Below are positions 25,316-34,240 of a stretch of DNA of 64,000 nucleotides, piece after piece; the stretch's first letter is position 1, and the number at the start of each line of letters is the position of its first letter. Origin of the DNA: Paraburkholderia sp. BCC1884 (GTDB lineage: Bacteria > Pseudomonadota > Gammaproteobacteria > Burkholderiales > Burkholderiaceae); assembly GCF_900996225.1 (NCBI RefSeq), contig NZ_CAAJGL010000090.1, positions 124,001 to 188,000 on the forward strand. Reading direction: 5' to 3'. Below the pieces are notes generated by a model. It was not told the DNA's origin. It made no database searches and saw only the letters and a list, made by a program, of their open reading frames with translations. The translations under genes and the position numbers were made by a program.

Positions 25316-25603
25316 TCCGGTTCTCCCCTTTTCTAGAACTCATTGGCTCGCAGACTAACTGCAATTATAAAAATTCGCAATGGCCAATAATACCGATTTA
25401 GGAGGATATCCTCTGATAATTATTAAGCAACGGTGAAATTCAAAGCCGCATCTTTATCTGGAAATAATAGGTAAAGGCCGCTCGTCGATGACAATTCTTG
25501 ACACCCGTTTTGACATTCTTTCCCTAGAATTGCGCGCTCAAGGCAGCCCGGTACTTAGCCGTGCGTGCTACGCAAAGCGTCAACTTTTTTAGGATTACCA
25601 ACC

Positions 25604-26341
25604 ATGCGTTTATCAAAGCGCTTCGCCGCCGAACTATTCGGCACGTTCTGGCTCGTGCTCGGGGGCTGCGGCAGTGCCGTCCTCGCCGCCAGCTTCGCCG
25701 GCCCGGCTCACGGTCTGGGCATCGGCTTCGTGGGGGTGTCGCTCGCGTTCGGCCTGACTGTGCTGACCATGGCCTTTGCCATCGGCCACATTTCCGGCTG
25801 CCATCTGAATCCTGCGGTGAGCGTCGGACTCACCGTCGCCGGGCGCTTTCCGGCTCGCGACCTGCTGCCGTACATCGTCGCTCAGGTGATCGGCGCGGTG
25901 CTCGGTGCGCTGGTGCTGTCGCTGATTGCATCGGGCAAACCCGGCTTCGACCTGGTCGCCAGCGGTTTCGCCAGCAACGGCTACGGTGAACGCTCGCCGG
26001 GTCATTACTCGTTGGGCGCGGCGTTTCTCTGCGAAGTCGTCATGACCGGCTTTTTTCTGTTCGTCATTCTTGGCGCGACGGACAAGCGCGCTCCGGCCGG
26101 TTTTGCGCCGATCGCCATTGGCTTCTGCCTCACGCTCATTCACCTCGTTTCGATTCCGGTCACGAACACCTCGGTCAATCCGGCGCGCTCGACCGGGCCG
26201 GCGTTGTTCGTCGGCGGCGCGGCGATGGATCAGTTGTGGATGTTCTGGGTCGCGCCCCTTCTCGGCGCCGTGATCGCGGGCGTGCTGTATCCGCTCCTCG
26301 CTGAAAACCGTATGGGCGCGCAGAAGCTGGCGCTGGACTGA
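25604..26341 (+). CDS. aqpZ: Aquaporin Z-type water channel
   Basis: A 245-residue MIP-family channel for water. Six hydrophobic segments are present. Both half-helix motifs are intact: GCHLNPAVSVG and TNTSVNPARSTG. The selectivity-filter arginine follows the second NPA, and a His lies in LIHLVSIPVT, typical of AqpZ rather than glycerol channels. The start is the ATG at 25604 with AGGA about 8 bases upstream; an earlier in-frame start has no ribosome site. Confidence 0.96.
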   Translation: MRLSKRFAAELFGTFWLVLGGCGSAVLAASFAGPAHGLGIGFVGVSLAFGLTVLTMAFAIGHISGCHLNPAVSVGLTVAGRFPARDLLPYIVAQVIGAVLGALVLSLIASGKPGFDLVASGFASNGYGERSPGHYSLGAAFLCEVVMTGFFLFVILGATDKRAPAGFAPIAIGFCLTLIHLVSIPVTNTSVNPARSTGPALFVGGAAMDQLWMFWVAPLLGAVIAGVLYPLLAENRMGAQKLALD

Positions 26342-26493
26342 TTGGCTGACGCGGTTGCTCCGTCGTTCAGGTGGGCGCCGTGGCGCCCACTCCGATTTGA
26401 TGCGATGCGCAGGGAACGTGCGAGTGGCGCGCCGAGCCCCGAGGGTCCGCTGCTAGAATCGTGCGACTTTCCCAACTCGCACAGGTGCCAGCG

Positions 26494-27189
26494 ATGAACC
26501 GTCTTCGCGGATTTCTACGGCGCGTCGCACCCGGCGCCGCTATCCTGTGTGCGGGCCTGGTGGCGTTACCTGCCGCGCAGGCGGCCGACGGCCAGACCGA
26601 AACACTCGTCTTCGTGCGGCATGGCGAGAAGCCGGCGCAGGGCTACGGCCAGCTCAATTGCCAAGGGCTCAACCGCGCGCTGGCGTTGCCTGCCGTGATC
26701 GCAGCCAAGTTCGGCAAACCGGATGCGATTTACGCGCCCGACCCTGGACAGCAGAAAAACGACAGCGGCCATCCCTATTACTACATCCGGCCACTGGCAA
26801 CGATCGAACCGACCGCGATCCAATTCGGAATGCCGGTGCAAACGCCCTACGGCTTTGCGCAAATCGATCAGCTGAGCGCCGCGCTTGTCAATCCCGCCAA
26901 TCGCGGCAAGCTCATTGTGATTGCGTGGGAACACAAGCTGATCGAGAAATTACTGCGCCAGATGATGACCGCGCATGGCGGCAACGCGGCGGATATCCCG
27001 AAATGGCAGAGCGACGATTTCGACAGCATTTATATCGTTCGACTTGACTGGCAGAACGGCGCGGCGCATGCCAGCTTCAAGCATGATCGCCAAGGACTGG
27101 ATGGACGCGCGAGCGATTGCCCTTGCGCGGCGCTGCCGGGTGCATCGGCGGCAGGTGCCTCGGGTGCTTTAGCCACGCCGGCGAATTAA
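26494..27189 (+). CDS. Exported histidine phosphatase-like protein
   Basis: A 231-residue protein with a signal peptide (AAILCAGLVALPAAQA) and the histidine phosphatase superfamily motif VFVRHGEKP at about residues 38-46. The second conserved region is less clear (IVIAWEHKLIEKLL, whose His could be the second catalytic His). A Cys-containing segment (ASDCPCAALPG) lies near the end. The start is the ATG at 26494 with AGGTG upstream, rather than the GTG at 26461. The substrate is unknown. Confidence 0.82.
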   Translation: MNRLRGFLRRVAPGAAILCAGLVALPAAQAADGQTETLVFVRHGEKPAQGYGQLNCQGLNRALALPAVIAAKFGKPDAIYAPDPGQQKNDSGHPYYYIRPLATIEPTAIQFGMPVQTPYGFAQIDQLSAALVNPANRGKLIVIAWEHKLIEKLLRQMMTAHGGNAADIPKWQSDDFDSIYIVRLDWQNGAAHASFKHDRQGLDGRASDCPCAALPGASAAGASGALATPAN

Positions 27190-27463
27190 TTCGGCAATAC
27201 AGATGTAAGGCGTGATTACTTGCCGTGTTGCCCGAACTAAGGAATTTGCGAAACAGCTCACGCCATAGTGACGGCTAGAATTCCTGAAACCCTTTCACAG
27301 CGGGGTGTCGGCCGGACAAAGCCAAAAATTGAAGCGCGACTCTAACGCTTTCAATTCACTGCGACGATGCTTGCAGTCCGTAACACTTCGTCGCAGTCGC
27401 CGCCGTATGGAATGCGTAAATTGATCCTGTGCGACACCCAACGTCGCTTCACAGGAGAACAAC
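27190..27463. other. Intergenic region before the small exported protein gene
   Basis: 274 bases with no gene. The promoter of the gene at 27464 is expected here; its ribosome site (ACAGGAGAAC) is just before 27464. Confidence 0.4.
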
Positions 27464-27751
27464 ATGAAACGCATCGTCACTCACTTGCTGGTTGCCGCAG
27501 GACTCGCAGCAGGCGCATGCGGCGTCGCGCAAGCACATACGGATCTGAACATCGGCCTGTCGCTCGGCGCACCGGCGCCCGTCTATGCGGCGCCTCAGCC
27601 GGTGTATTACGGGTACGGCGGCTGGGGCCATCGCGACGACCGCGGCGGCTACTATCGCAATGACCATCGCTACGATCGCGGCTGGAACCACGACGATCAT
27701 CGCGGGGGTCACGACGATCACGGCGACCGTCGAGGCGGATGGCACGGCTAA
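27464..27751 (+). CDS. Small exported His/Asp/Gly/Arg-rich protein
   Basis: A 95-residue protein with a signal peptide (LLVAAGLAAGACGVAQA, cleaved after AQA). A short APAPVYAAPQPVYYG segment resembles PxPV-repeat envelope proteins. The C-terminal 45 residues are rich in His, Asp, Arg, Gly, Tyr and Trp, with repeated HDD/HRGG units. AGGAGAAC precedes the ATG. Proteins of this look are common in Burkholderia and of unknown role; metal binding in the envelope is possible but unproven. Confidence 0.75.
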   Translation: MKRIVTHLLVAAGLAAGACGVAQAHTDLNIGLSLGAPAPVYAAPQPVYYGYGGWGHRDDRGGYYRNDHRYDRGWNHDDHRGGHDDHGDRRGGWHG

Positions 27752-27792
27752 TACGTAACTCGGGTACCGCGTGCTCGAGATATCCGCAGACA

Positions 27793-27826
27793 CTGGCCCG
27801 CGTCCACCGGAATGGACGCGGGCCAG
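27793..27826. terminator. Convergent-gene hairpin
   Basis: A perfect 14-bp inverted repeat (CTGGCCCGCGTCCA, CCGGAA loop, TGGACGCGGGCCAG) between convergent genes. There is no long T-run on either side, so terminator function is likely but not certain. Confidence 0.65.
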
Positions 27827-27838
27827 TTCAGTTTGGAC

Positions 27839-28660
27839 TCAGGAAGTGAGTTCGTCGTCGAGCGAGAACAGCTTGCGCAAATGATGCGCGACGCCTGCTT
27901 CAAAGTTATTGCCGATGCGCGGCACGTTAGGCAAGCGAGTCATCAGATCGGGATTCGCGTTATTCATCATGAATGGATGGCCGGCCGTCTCCAGCAGGTC
28001 GATATCGTTCATGTTGTCGCCGAACGCGACACACTGCGAGGCATCGACGCCAAGCAGATCCAGTACAACGCGCAATGCGCGTCCCTTCGACACAGTCGAC
28101 GTCATCACTTCCAGACAGTCGGGCAGCGAATAGGTCACGTAAAGCGCATCACCGAATTCACGCTCCAGATTCGCTGCGATCTGCGCGAGATCGGCAGGCT
28201 CGCCGATATAAAGCACTTTCGCGACGTTGGCGCCGCTGTGCGCCGGCAGATCGGTCACTGCGTAGGTGAAGCCCGAATCCTGGTGAAACTTCAGCAGTTC
28301 CGGTGCATCACGGTCGATCAACCAGGCTTGGTCCTCGAACAGGTTGACGATCACGCGACCGTGCGTGCCGACGATCTCCGGCAGAACCAGCCGTTGCGCG
28401 ATGGCGGGAGGCAGGTCGTCGGCATGGATCACGGTATGGTCGGGCGCATGAATGCGCGCGCCGTTCGACGTGATCAGGTACGGGCTGATGCCGAGTACGT
28501 CGCGGATACCCGCGACGTCGCAATAGTGACGGCCCGTGGCGATCACGAACTGCAGCCCGTCGCTTTCCAGTTTGCGCACGGTGGCGATCGTGAACGGGTC
28601 CACCTGGTGGTTGGCGTTCAGCAGCGTGCCGTCGAGGTCCGTGGCAATGACTTTGTACAT
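27839..28660 (-). CDS. HAD-superfamily Cof-type phosphatase
   Basis: A 273-residue HAD phosphatase of subfamily IIB (Cof type). Motif I is VIATDLDGTLL at the N-terminus, motif II VIATGRHY, and motif IV VAFGDNMNDIDLLE with a Lys in VSKGRAL as motif III. The inserted cap domain between motifs II and III is of C2 size. Enzymes of this group dephosphorylate sugar phosphates and flavin or vitamin phosphates; the substrate here is not known. It is a single gene. Confidence 0.92.
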   Translation of the reverse strand: MYKVIATDLDGTLLNANHQVDPFTIATVRKLESDGLQFVIATGRHYCDVAGIRDVLGISPYLITSNGARIHAPDHTVIHADDLPPAIAQRLVLPEIVGTHGRVIVNLFEDQAWLIDRDAPELLKFHQDSGFTYAVTDLPAHSGANVAKVLYIGEPADLAQIAANLEREFGDALYVTYSLPDCLEVMTSTVSKGRALRVVLDLLGVDASQCVAFGDNMNDIDLLETAGHPFMMNNANPDLMTRLPNVPRIGNNFEAGVAHHLRKLFSLDDELTS

Positions 28661-28793
28661 GGTGTAGGCGTGTTAGCAGCGTCAAAGCGCGTATTTTACC
28701 GCGCGATCACTTGCGGCACGCTCGGCTGCATGCTGGCGGGCGACGTCCTGGCGCCGCCGCGTCGAGTTTTTGCCACGTAGGTCCGCGCCCCGT

Positions 28794-29675
28794 TCAGCCG
28801 GCGATACGCGTCGCTTCCCGCTGGGCCAACTGCAAGCCACCGTGCGCCGAACCCGCCAGCGGCTCGCGCAGTCGACCCTGAAAGCTCTGTGGCACGTAGT
28901 CGCGCAGCGGCACGCCGAGGCCGCCACACAAGGCAACCGGCAAGGCGGCCGTAGGATCGAGCGCGGCGATCATCTTACCCACTTGTACGCCGGCCTCGCC
29001 AAGCAGACGGGCCGCGAAAGGATGAGCGCGGTGTTCGATGACGATCGGCGCGAGCTTCGCGTAAGCGGTCTGATTGGCTTCGCACAGCCACACGACGAGG
29101 CTGTCGCGGTCGTGCGCGCCGGTGTGATCGAGCAACGCCTGCGCGAACGCGTCGTGCGGCTCGCGGCCGTCCAGCGCCTGCTGCGCGTGGACAATGCCAC
29201 GCAGACCCAGCCATGCGCCGCTCGCTTCGTCACCGGATGGGAAGCCGTAGCCGCTCGCCAGGCGCCATTGATCGGCGCCATCGAGCACGGCCGCCACGCT
29301 GCCCGTGCCTAGCGCGACGATGACGCCATGCGCCCCGCCGTGAGCCCCGAGCAAGGTGGTGTAGGCGTCGCTTTCCACGGCCAGCCCGGCCAGAGCGGGC
29401 GCTTTCGCTTGAAAGTCTGCCAACCAGTCGCGGTTGTTCACGCCCGCCAACCCGCAGCCGAGCACGCAACGGGACCAGTCCAGCGCGAGACCCGCGCGCG
29501 CAAAGGCGTCCGCGCAGCCTGCCGCGATGGACTGCCAGGCGTTCGCGATGCCGAGGCCCAAGCCGGACGGCCCACTCGCGGCCAACGCCAACTCGCGTCC
29601 GTGCGCGTCGCCCAGCACGACACGCGTGCCGCTGCCGCCGCCGTCAATACCGATCAGAAAGAAGTCGTGGTTCAT
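28794..29675 (-). CDS. BadF/BadG-type ATPase, likely amino-sugar kinase
   Basis: A 293-residue ASKHA-fold kinase. The phosphate-1 motif is GIDGGGSGTRVVLG, the phosphate-2 motif VIVALGTGSVAAVL, and the adenosine region ALCGGLGVPL. GYGFPSGDEASGAWLGL is typical of N-acetylglucosamine/glucosamine kinases. It would phosphorylate an amino sugar from wall recycling or import. The ATG at 29675 is the first good start. The neighbours give no pathway context, so the exact sugar is open. Confidence 0.87.
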   Translation of the reverse strand: MNHDFFLIGIDGGGSGTRVVLGDAHGRELALAASGPSGLGLGIANAWQSIAAGCADAFARAGLALDWSRCVLGCGLAGVNNRDWLADFQAKAPALAGLAVESDAYTTLLGAHGGAHGVIVALGTGSVAAVLDGADQWRLASGYGFPSGDEASGAWLGLRGIVHAQQALDGREPHDAFAQALLDHTGAHDRDSLVVWLCEANQTAYAKLAPIVIEHRAHPFAARLLGEAGVQVGKMIAALDPTAALPVALCGGLGVPLRDYVPQSFQGRLREPLAGSAHGGLQLAQREATRIAG

Positions 29676-29815
29676 CGAGTCCGGTGAGTTTCGTGGGTGA
29701 ATAAGCCATAGCGTGGCAGGTCAGTTTCAATCCCGCAATCGGCTGAATGGCCAGCTTGCGGCGCGCCGCGCATCGGCTATTCTGACGGGCGACATGACAA
29801 CGCGGGAGCGCGACA

Positions 29816-30412
29816 GTGACACAGCGGTGCAACTGGGTATCGAGCGAAGCGCTCGCACACTATCACGACAGCGAATGGGGCGTGCCCTCGCGCGACGACC
29901 AGCATCTGTTCGAAATGCTGGTGCTGGAAGGCGCGCAGGCGGGCTTGTCGTGGTCGACGATTCTCAACAAACGGGCCGGCTACTGCAAGGCGTTTGCCGG
30001 CTTCGAGATCGACAAGGTCGCGCGCTTCACGCCGAAGCACGTGGAAGCGCTAGTCACGGACGAAAGCATCGTGCGCCATCGCGGCAAAATCGAGGCCGCC
30101 ATTACGAATGCCCGCGCTGTGCAGCAGATCCAGGCCGAGCACGGATCGTTGGCCAACTTCGTCTGGTCTTTCGTCGACCAGACACCGATCCAGAACGATT
30201 GGACCTCATACAAGCAGGCGCCTGCCTCCACCGACATCTCGGATGCGCTAAGCAAAGGCCTGAAGCGGTATGGCTGCAAGTTTGTCGGCTCGACGATCTG
30301 CTATGCGTTCATGCAGGCGGTCGGCATGGTCAACGACCACGAGGCAAGTTGCATGTGCCGTGCGCGCTGCGCGGCGCTCGGCAAGAAGGAACGTAATCGC
30401 AAGGCGAGTTGA
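29816..30412 (+). CDS. tag: DNA-3-methyladenine glycosylase I
   Basis: A 198-residue constitutive base-excision enzyme that removes 3-methyladenine from DNA. Family hallmarks are the N-terminal CNWVSSEALAHYHDSEWG, FEMLVLEGAQAGLSWSTIL with the catalytic-pocket Glu, and the C-terminal zinc ligands in MVNDHEASCMCR. The zinc Cys (near residue 5), His (about 17), His (about 177) and Cys (about 181) are all there. The start is the GTG at 29816 with GGGAG 8 bases upstream. Confidence 0.95.
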   Translation: MTQRCNWVSSEALAHYHDSEWGVPSRDDQHLFEMLVLEGAQAGLSWSTILNKRAGYCKAFAGFEIDKVARFTPKHVEALVTDESIVRHRGKIEAAITNARAVQQIQAEHGSLANFVWSFVDQTPIQNDWTSYKQAPASTDISDALSKGLKRYGCKFVGSTICYAFMQAVGMVNDHEASCMCRARCAALGKKERNRKAS

Positions 30413-30646
30413 GACGCTCGCGCGTTGGTCGCGGCAAGCCGGTGACGGCCGGCTTCACTTCTCGCTCAAATCGGTCGTTATAGAGAAAGAGGCGCAGCAA
30501 CTGTCGACCTGCCAAAACCTTTAAAGCGCGGAATTGAAGGCGTTTCGCGGCGCTAGTCCGGGCTTCATCCTCCGACTCGCGGTCGATACTAGGTGTCATG
30601 CGCTCAAACAACGAATAACCGCTGCGTAACGCATGGGAGACCAACC

Positions 30647-31072
30647 ATGAAAACACTTAGCTTCCTGACGCATCAGGACATTTTCGACCAGGCAGTCGCT
30701 CATCTGCTCGGCCAGAAGCGCGCTGCGTTGCTGCCGCGCGGAGGCGGCGCCTATCGGGGCTATTGTGGCGGCTGCCCGATCGGCAACTTCATCAAACCGC
30801 GCGATTACATGACGGCGATGGAAGGCATTCCCGTGCGCTACATCGGCAAAACGCCGCTCGCGGTGCCGGCGTATATGGATGTCGGTGTATCCGCACTCAA
30901 GAAGGCGCTACTGCGCGCCCGCATCAATGTCTATGATTCCGCGACCGTCGATCTGCTCAGTTGCCTGCAAAATGTGCACGATGTCTTCGGCACATGGGAG
31001 TGGCACGAACGGCTGAAATCGATTGCACGTCAATTCGATCTGTCGATAGAGCGGCTAAAAAGCGCCGCTTGA
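30647..31072 (+). CDS. Hypothetical protein with CGGCPIGN motif
   Basis: A 141-residue soluble protein of no recognised family. The only marked feature is GGGAYRGYCGGCPIGNFI at about residues 33-50, with two Cys in a CxxC arrangement. A helical C-terminal half follows (LSCLQNVHDVFGTWEWHERL). The start is the ATG at 30647 with GGGAG 8-10 bases upstream. It ends before a strong hairpin shared with rpsU. Codon use is like the neighbours, so it is likely a real gene. Confidence 0.75.
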   Translation: MKTLSFLTHQDIFDQAVAHLLGQKRAALLPRGGGAYRGYCGGCPIGNFIKPRDYMTAMEGIPVRYIGKTPLAVPAYMDVGVSALKKALLRARINVYDSATVDLLSCLQNVHDVFGTWEWHERLKSIARQFDLSIERLKSAA

Positions 31073-31083
31073 CCCAAAAGCAA

Positions 31084-31122
31084 AACGGCGGTGTGGCTTC
31101 TTTCGAAGCTCACACCGCCGTT
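31084..31122. terminator. Convergent terminator between the hypothetical gene and rpsU
   Basis: A long stem, AACGGCGGTGTG plus CTTC pairing with GAAG plus CACACCGCCGTT, with a small bulge and a TTTC loop, lies between convergent genes. AAAA precedes it, giving a T-run on the minus strand for rpsU. Confidence 0.8.
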
Positions 31123-31144
31123 CGGCCGTGCTGAAAACGCCTGC

Positions 31145-31357
31145 TTAGTGCAGCTTTTTCGGCAGCATCTGGCTGCGCAGGCGCTTGTGCAGGCGCTTCA
31201 CAGCAGCAGCCTTCTTGCGCTTACGTGCCGTAGTCGGCTTTTCGTACGATTGGCGCTCACGCAGTTCAGCGATCAGGCCATTCTTTTCGATTGCGCGACG
31301 AAAGCGGCGAATCGCCACTTCGAACGGCTCGTTTTCCTTCAGAAGAATCGTCGTCAT
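31145..31357 (-). CDS. rpsU: 30S ribosomal protein S21
   Basis: A 70-residue basic ribosomal protein of the small subunit, needed for efficient pairing with mRNA leaders. The whole-length match is plain: NEPFEVAIRRFRRAIEKNGL, then RERQSYEKPTTARKRKKAAA and a basic tail. The ATG at 31357 has TTAGGA upstream. It is a single gene here, with no dnaG or rpoD next to it. Confidence 0.97.
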   Translation of the reverse strand: MTTILLKENEPFEVAIRRFRRAIEKNGLIAELRERQSYEKPTTARKRKKAAAVKRLHKRLRSQMLPKKLH

Positions 31358-31715
31358 GTAATTCCTAACTCAATCACTTGATACGGGTTAATTTCGTGGC
31401 GGGAAACCGCTCACGCGCCGGCCCTCCGGTCGTTTCAATTCATGGCCAGTAACAGGCAAACGCGGGCAGAACCCGGCCAAACCACGAACGAAACGAAGGC
31501 TCAACGGCCACGGAGGCCGGAAAAGAGAGGTGGGGAGTTCACCGCGGAACGCGGACAGACGCAGAGTAAAAAAGCCGCGCCTGTTGCCGTTTCGCCAACC
31601 TTTCATCAATGAAAAACATTGACGAAACAGGCAAAGATCTCAATTCACTCCCGATGATATCAGGAAACTCCCCATCCTACCAGGGGTTTGGCGAAAACAC
31701 CAGGTCGCTGGGGCT
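31358..31715. other. rpsU upstream region
   Basis: 358 bases between rpsU and the aldo/keto reductase gene, both on the minus strand. It should hold the rpsU promoter. No gene, repeat or clear promoter was found by eye; a 73-codon minus-strand open frame here has no family features. Confidence 0.4.
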
Positions 31716-32660
31716 TCACGCGCTCGCTTCATCGAGTTCGCGAATATCGGCGCCAGTCAGCATCAAATGGACTGCGGCAGCAAGGCTTTTCAGCTGATCG
31801 ACCGAAGTCGCGCTCGCGATCGGAGCCGTCACGCTGGGCCGCGCAATCAGCCATGCCAGAGCGACGGTGGCCGGTGTGCTGCCATGGCGCTCCGCGACCT
31901 GATCGAGTGCGTCCAGAATGCGCAAACCACGCTCGTTCAGATACTTCTCGACCCGGCTGCCACGCGCCTTGCCGGCAAGATCCGCCTTGGAGCGATATTT
32001 CCCGGACAGAAAGCCGCTCGCGAGGCTCCAATACACGACGACGCCAAGCTGGTTGGCAAGCGCGACCGGTTCGATATCGCGCTCATACTCGGCGCGATCA
32101 TACAGGTTGTATTCGGGCTGCAGGACCTGATATTCGGGCAGTCCATGCCGACGCGAAACCGCCAGCGCCTCCTCAATCCGCGCACCGCTATAGTTCGAGG
32201 CGCCGATGATCCGCACCTTGCCCGCGTCGATCAGCTTCTGATAGGCGCCGAGCGTTTCAGCCAGCGGTGTCGCTGTGTCTTCATCGTCGTGAGAAAAGTA
32301 GACGTCGATGTAATCGGTTTGCAAGCGCCGCAGCGAATCCTCGGCCGCCGCGAGAATGTTCGCCTCCGACAACCCCTTGCGCTGCGGATGCTTCGCGACC
32401 TTGGTGGCCAGCACGATCTTGTCGCGCTTGCCGCTGCGACGAAACCACTTGCCGATGATGCTTTCCGACTCGCCGCCCTGGTTGCCCGGTACCCATGCGG
32501 AATAGACGTCGGCGGTATCGATAAAGTCCAGACCGGCGTCCACGAACGCGTCCAGAATCGAAAACGAGGTGGCTTCATCCGCTGTCCAGCCGAATACATT
32601 GCCGCCGAACATTAGCGGCGCCACTTCCAATTCCGAACGTCCAATCCGGCGTTTCTGCAT
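31716..32660 (-). CDS. Aldo/keto reductase
   Basis: A 314-residue NADPH-dependent oxidoreductase with the TIM-barrel AKR pattern. The catalytic Asp and Tyr are in FIDTADVYSAW, the Lys in VLATKVAK, and the His in YFSHDDED. The cofactor-phosphate-binding region near the C-terminus reads PIASATSVDQLKSL. It belongs to the broad YhdN/AKR11-13 type general-stress reductases. The ATG at 32660 is supported. It is divergent from fliC, and nothing suggests a flagellar role. Confidence 0.92.
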   Translation of the reverse strand: MQKRRIGRSELEVAPLMFGGNVFGWTADEATSFSILDAFVDAGLDFIDTADVYSAWVPGNQGGESESIIGKWFRRSGKRDKIVLATKVAKHPQRKGLSEANILAAAEDSLRRLQTDYIDVYFSHDDEDTATPLAETLGAYQKLIDAGKVRIIGASNYSGARIEEALAVSRRHGLPEYQVLQPEYNLYDRAEYERDIEPVALANQLGVVVYWSLASGFLSGKYRSKADLAGKARGSRVEKYLNERGLRILDALDQVAERHGSTPATVALAWLIARPSVTAPIASATSVDQLKSLAAAVHLMLTGADIRELDEASA

Positions 32661-32813
32661 GATTTCCCCACGGTTTTATTACGGGAGAAAACAGAATACG
32701 CCGTCCGTTCAATAGCTGCAGCGAGTCCGCCGATCAAGGCTGCGAAAGGCTTCCAGACAGGTTGCCGACCGTAATCCGCGAAAAACAATTGGGAAGACAT
32801 TGCACAAAGTCCC

Positions 32814-32840
32814 TCAAGTTTTTTTCAGGCCCGCCGTCAA
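32814..32840 (+). promoter_or_regulatory. Sigma-28 promoter for fliC
   Basis: TCAAGTTT, an 11-base spacer, then GCCGTCAA: 7 of 8 and 6 of 8 matches to TAAAGTTT-N11-GCCGATAA with exact spacing. It lies 87 bases before the flagellin start codon and matches the element in front of motA closely. Confidence 0.85.
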
Positions 32841-32927
32841 CCTTCACTGAGGCGGCCAGCAATGAACGAGTGCTTCCGCCGATGCCAACGTGGCGTATTG
32901 GGCTCAAGGCTTATTTAGGAGATTTTC

Positions 32928-34103
32928 ATGCTCGGAATCAATAGCAACATCAACTCGCTGGTTGCACAGCAAAACCTTAATGGCTCGCAAAGCGCCCTCT
33001 CGCAAGCCATCACGCGCCTGTCGTCGGGCAAGCGCATCAACAGCGCAGCGGACGATGCAGCAGGTCTGGCAATCTCGACGCGTATGCAAACCCAGATCAA
33101 CGGTCTGGACCAAGGCGTGTCGAACGCAAACGACGGCGTTTCGCTGATCCAAACGGCATCGAGCGCACTGTCGTCGCTGACCTCGAGCCTGCAACGTATT
33201 CGCCAACTGGCAGTGCAAGCTTCGACCGGCACGATGTCGTCGTCGGACCAGGCCGCTCTGCAAAAAGAAGTTGCACAGCAAATCCAGGAAGTGAACCGTA
33301 TCGCGTCGCAAACGACGTACAACGGCACGAACATTCTGGACGGTTCGGCTGGCATCGTCGGCTTCCAGGTTGGCGCGAACGTCGGTCAGACGATCAACCT
33401 CGACCTGAGCAGCTCGATGTCCGCTGCCAAGCTGGGTAACGGCTCGCTGACGACTGGCACGCTGGCTGGCACGATCAGCGGCCTGAACATCGACAAGTCG
33501 ACTGGCGCGATTGCAACTTCGGCTGCATCGGCTTCCAACCTCGTCACGTCGATCAACGTGTTGTCGGATGGTCATGGTGGCTTCACGTTCACCGACCAGA
33601 ACGGCACGGCTCTGAGCTCGGCAGCTGCCGGCACGATCTTCTCGGCAGGCGCGCAAACGACCGCAACGACGGGCGCACCGGTTACCACGCTGACGATGAA
33701 CACGGCTGCATTCGACCAGACGAACGCTGCTCTGGATTCGGCGGTTGCTGCAGCAACGGCGCAAATCGGTGCGGTCAACGCATCGAACACCACGGTCTCG
33801 AACCTGAACATCAGCACGGTGTCCGGCGCAAACGTGGCAATGGTCGCAATCAACAACGCGCTGACCGCTGTCAACAACCTGCAAGCAAGCCTCGGTGCGG
33901 CACAAAACCGCTTCACCGCGATTGCAACGTCGCAGCAAGCTGAGTCGACCGACCTGTCGTCGGCCCAGTCGCAAATCACCGACGCGAACTTCGCAGAGGA
34001 AACGGCGAACCTGAGCAAGGCGCAAGTGCTGCAACAAGCTGGTATTTCGGTTCTGGCTCAAGCAAACTCGCAGCCGCAGCAAGTTCTGAAGCTCCTGCAG
34101 TAA
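32928..34103 (+). CDS. fliC: Flagellin
   Basis: A 391-residue filament subunit. Conserved N-terminal D0/D1 (MLGINSNINSLVAQQNL, RLSSGKRINSAADDAAGLAI, QRIRQLAVQ) and C-terminal D1/D0 (ITDANFAEETANLSKAQVL, NSQPQQVLKLL) flank a variable centre at about residues 165-290 rich in Ser, Thr and Ala. LQRIRQLAVQ matches the region read by TLR5 in other species. The Ser/Thr-rich centre is a natural target for O-glycosylation by the transferase encoded at 36311. The ATG at 32928 has TAGGAG upstream. A strong terminator follows. Confidence 0.98.
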   Translation: MLGINSNINSLVAQQNLNGSQSALSQAITRLSSGKRINSAADDAAGLAISTRMQTQINGLDQGVSNANDGVSLIQTASSALSSLTSSLQRIRQLAVQASTGTMSSSDQAALQKEVAQQIQEVNRIASQTTYNGTNILDGSAGIVGFQVGANVGQTINLDLSSSMSAAKLGNGSLTTGTLAGTISGLNIDKSTGAIATSAASASNLVTSINVLSDGHGGFTFTDQNGTALSSAAAGTIFSAGAQTTATTGAPVTTLTMNTAAFDQTNAALDSAVAAATAQIGAVNASNTTVSNLNISTVSGANVAMVAINNALTAVNNLQASLGAAQNRFTAIATSQQAESTDLSSAQSQITDANFAEETANLSKAQVLQQAGISVLAQANSQPQQVLKLLQ

Positions 34104-34120
34104 TAGTTAGCGGAGTTTGA

Positions 34121-34158
34121 CCGGACAGCGCGCGTCATCGCGCGTTGTCCGGTTTTTT
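34121..34158 (+). terminator. Terminator after fliC
   Basis: A stem, CCGGACA-G-CGCGCG with loop TCAT and CGCGCG-T-TGTCCGG, is followed by TTTTTT. It ends 55 bases past the flagellin stop and separates fliC from fliD. Confidence 0.92.
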
Positions 34159-34240
34159 GGCTTTGGATGACAGCTTCGTCTGACATCTTGCAGTATCGTT
34201 ACGCCCTTCAAGCATCATCACAAAAGCACGGAGCATTTCG

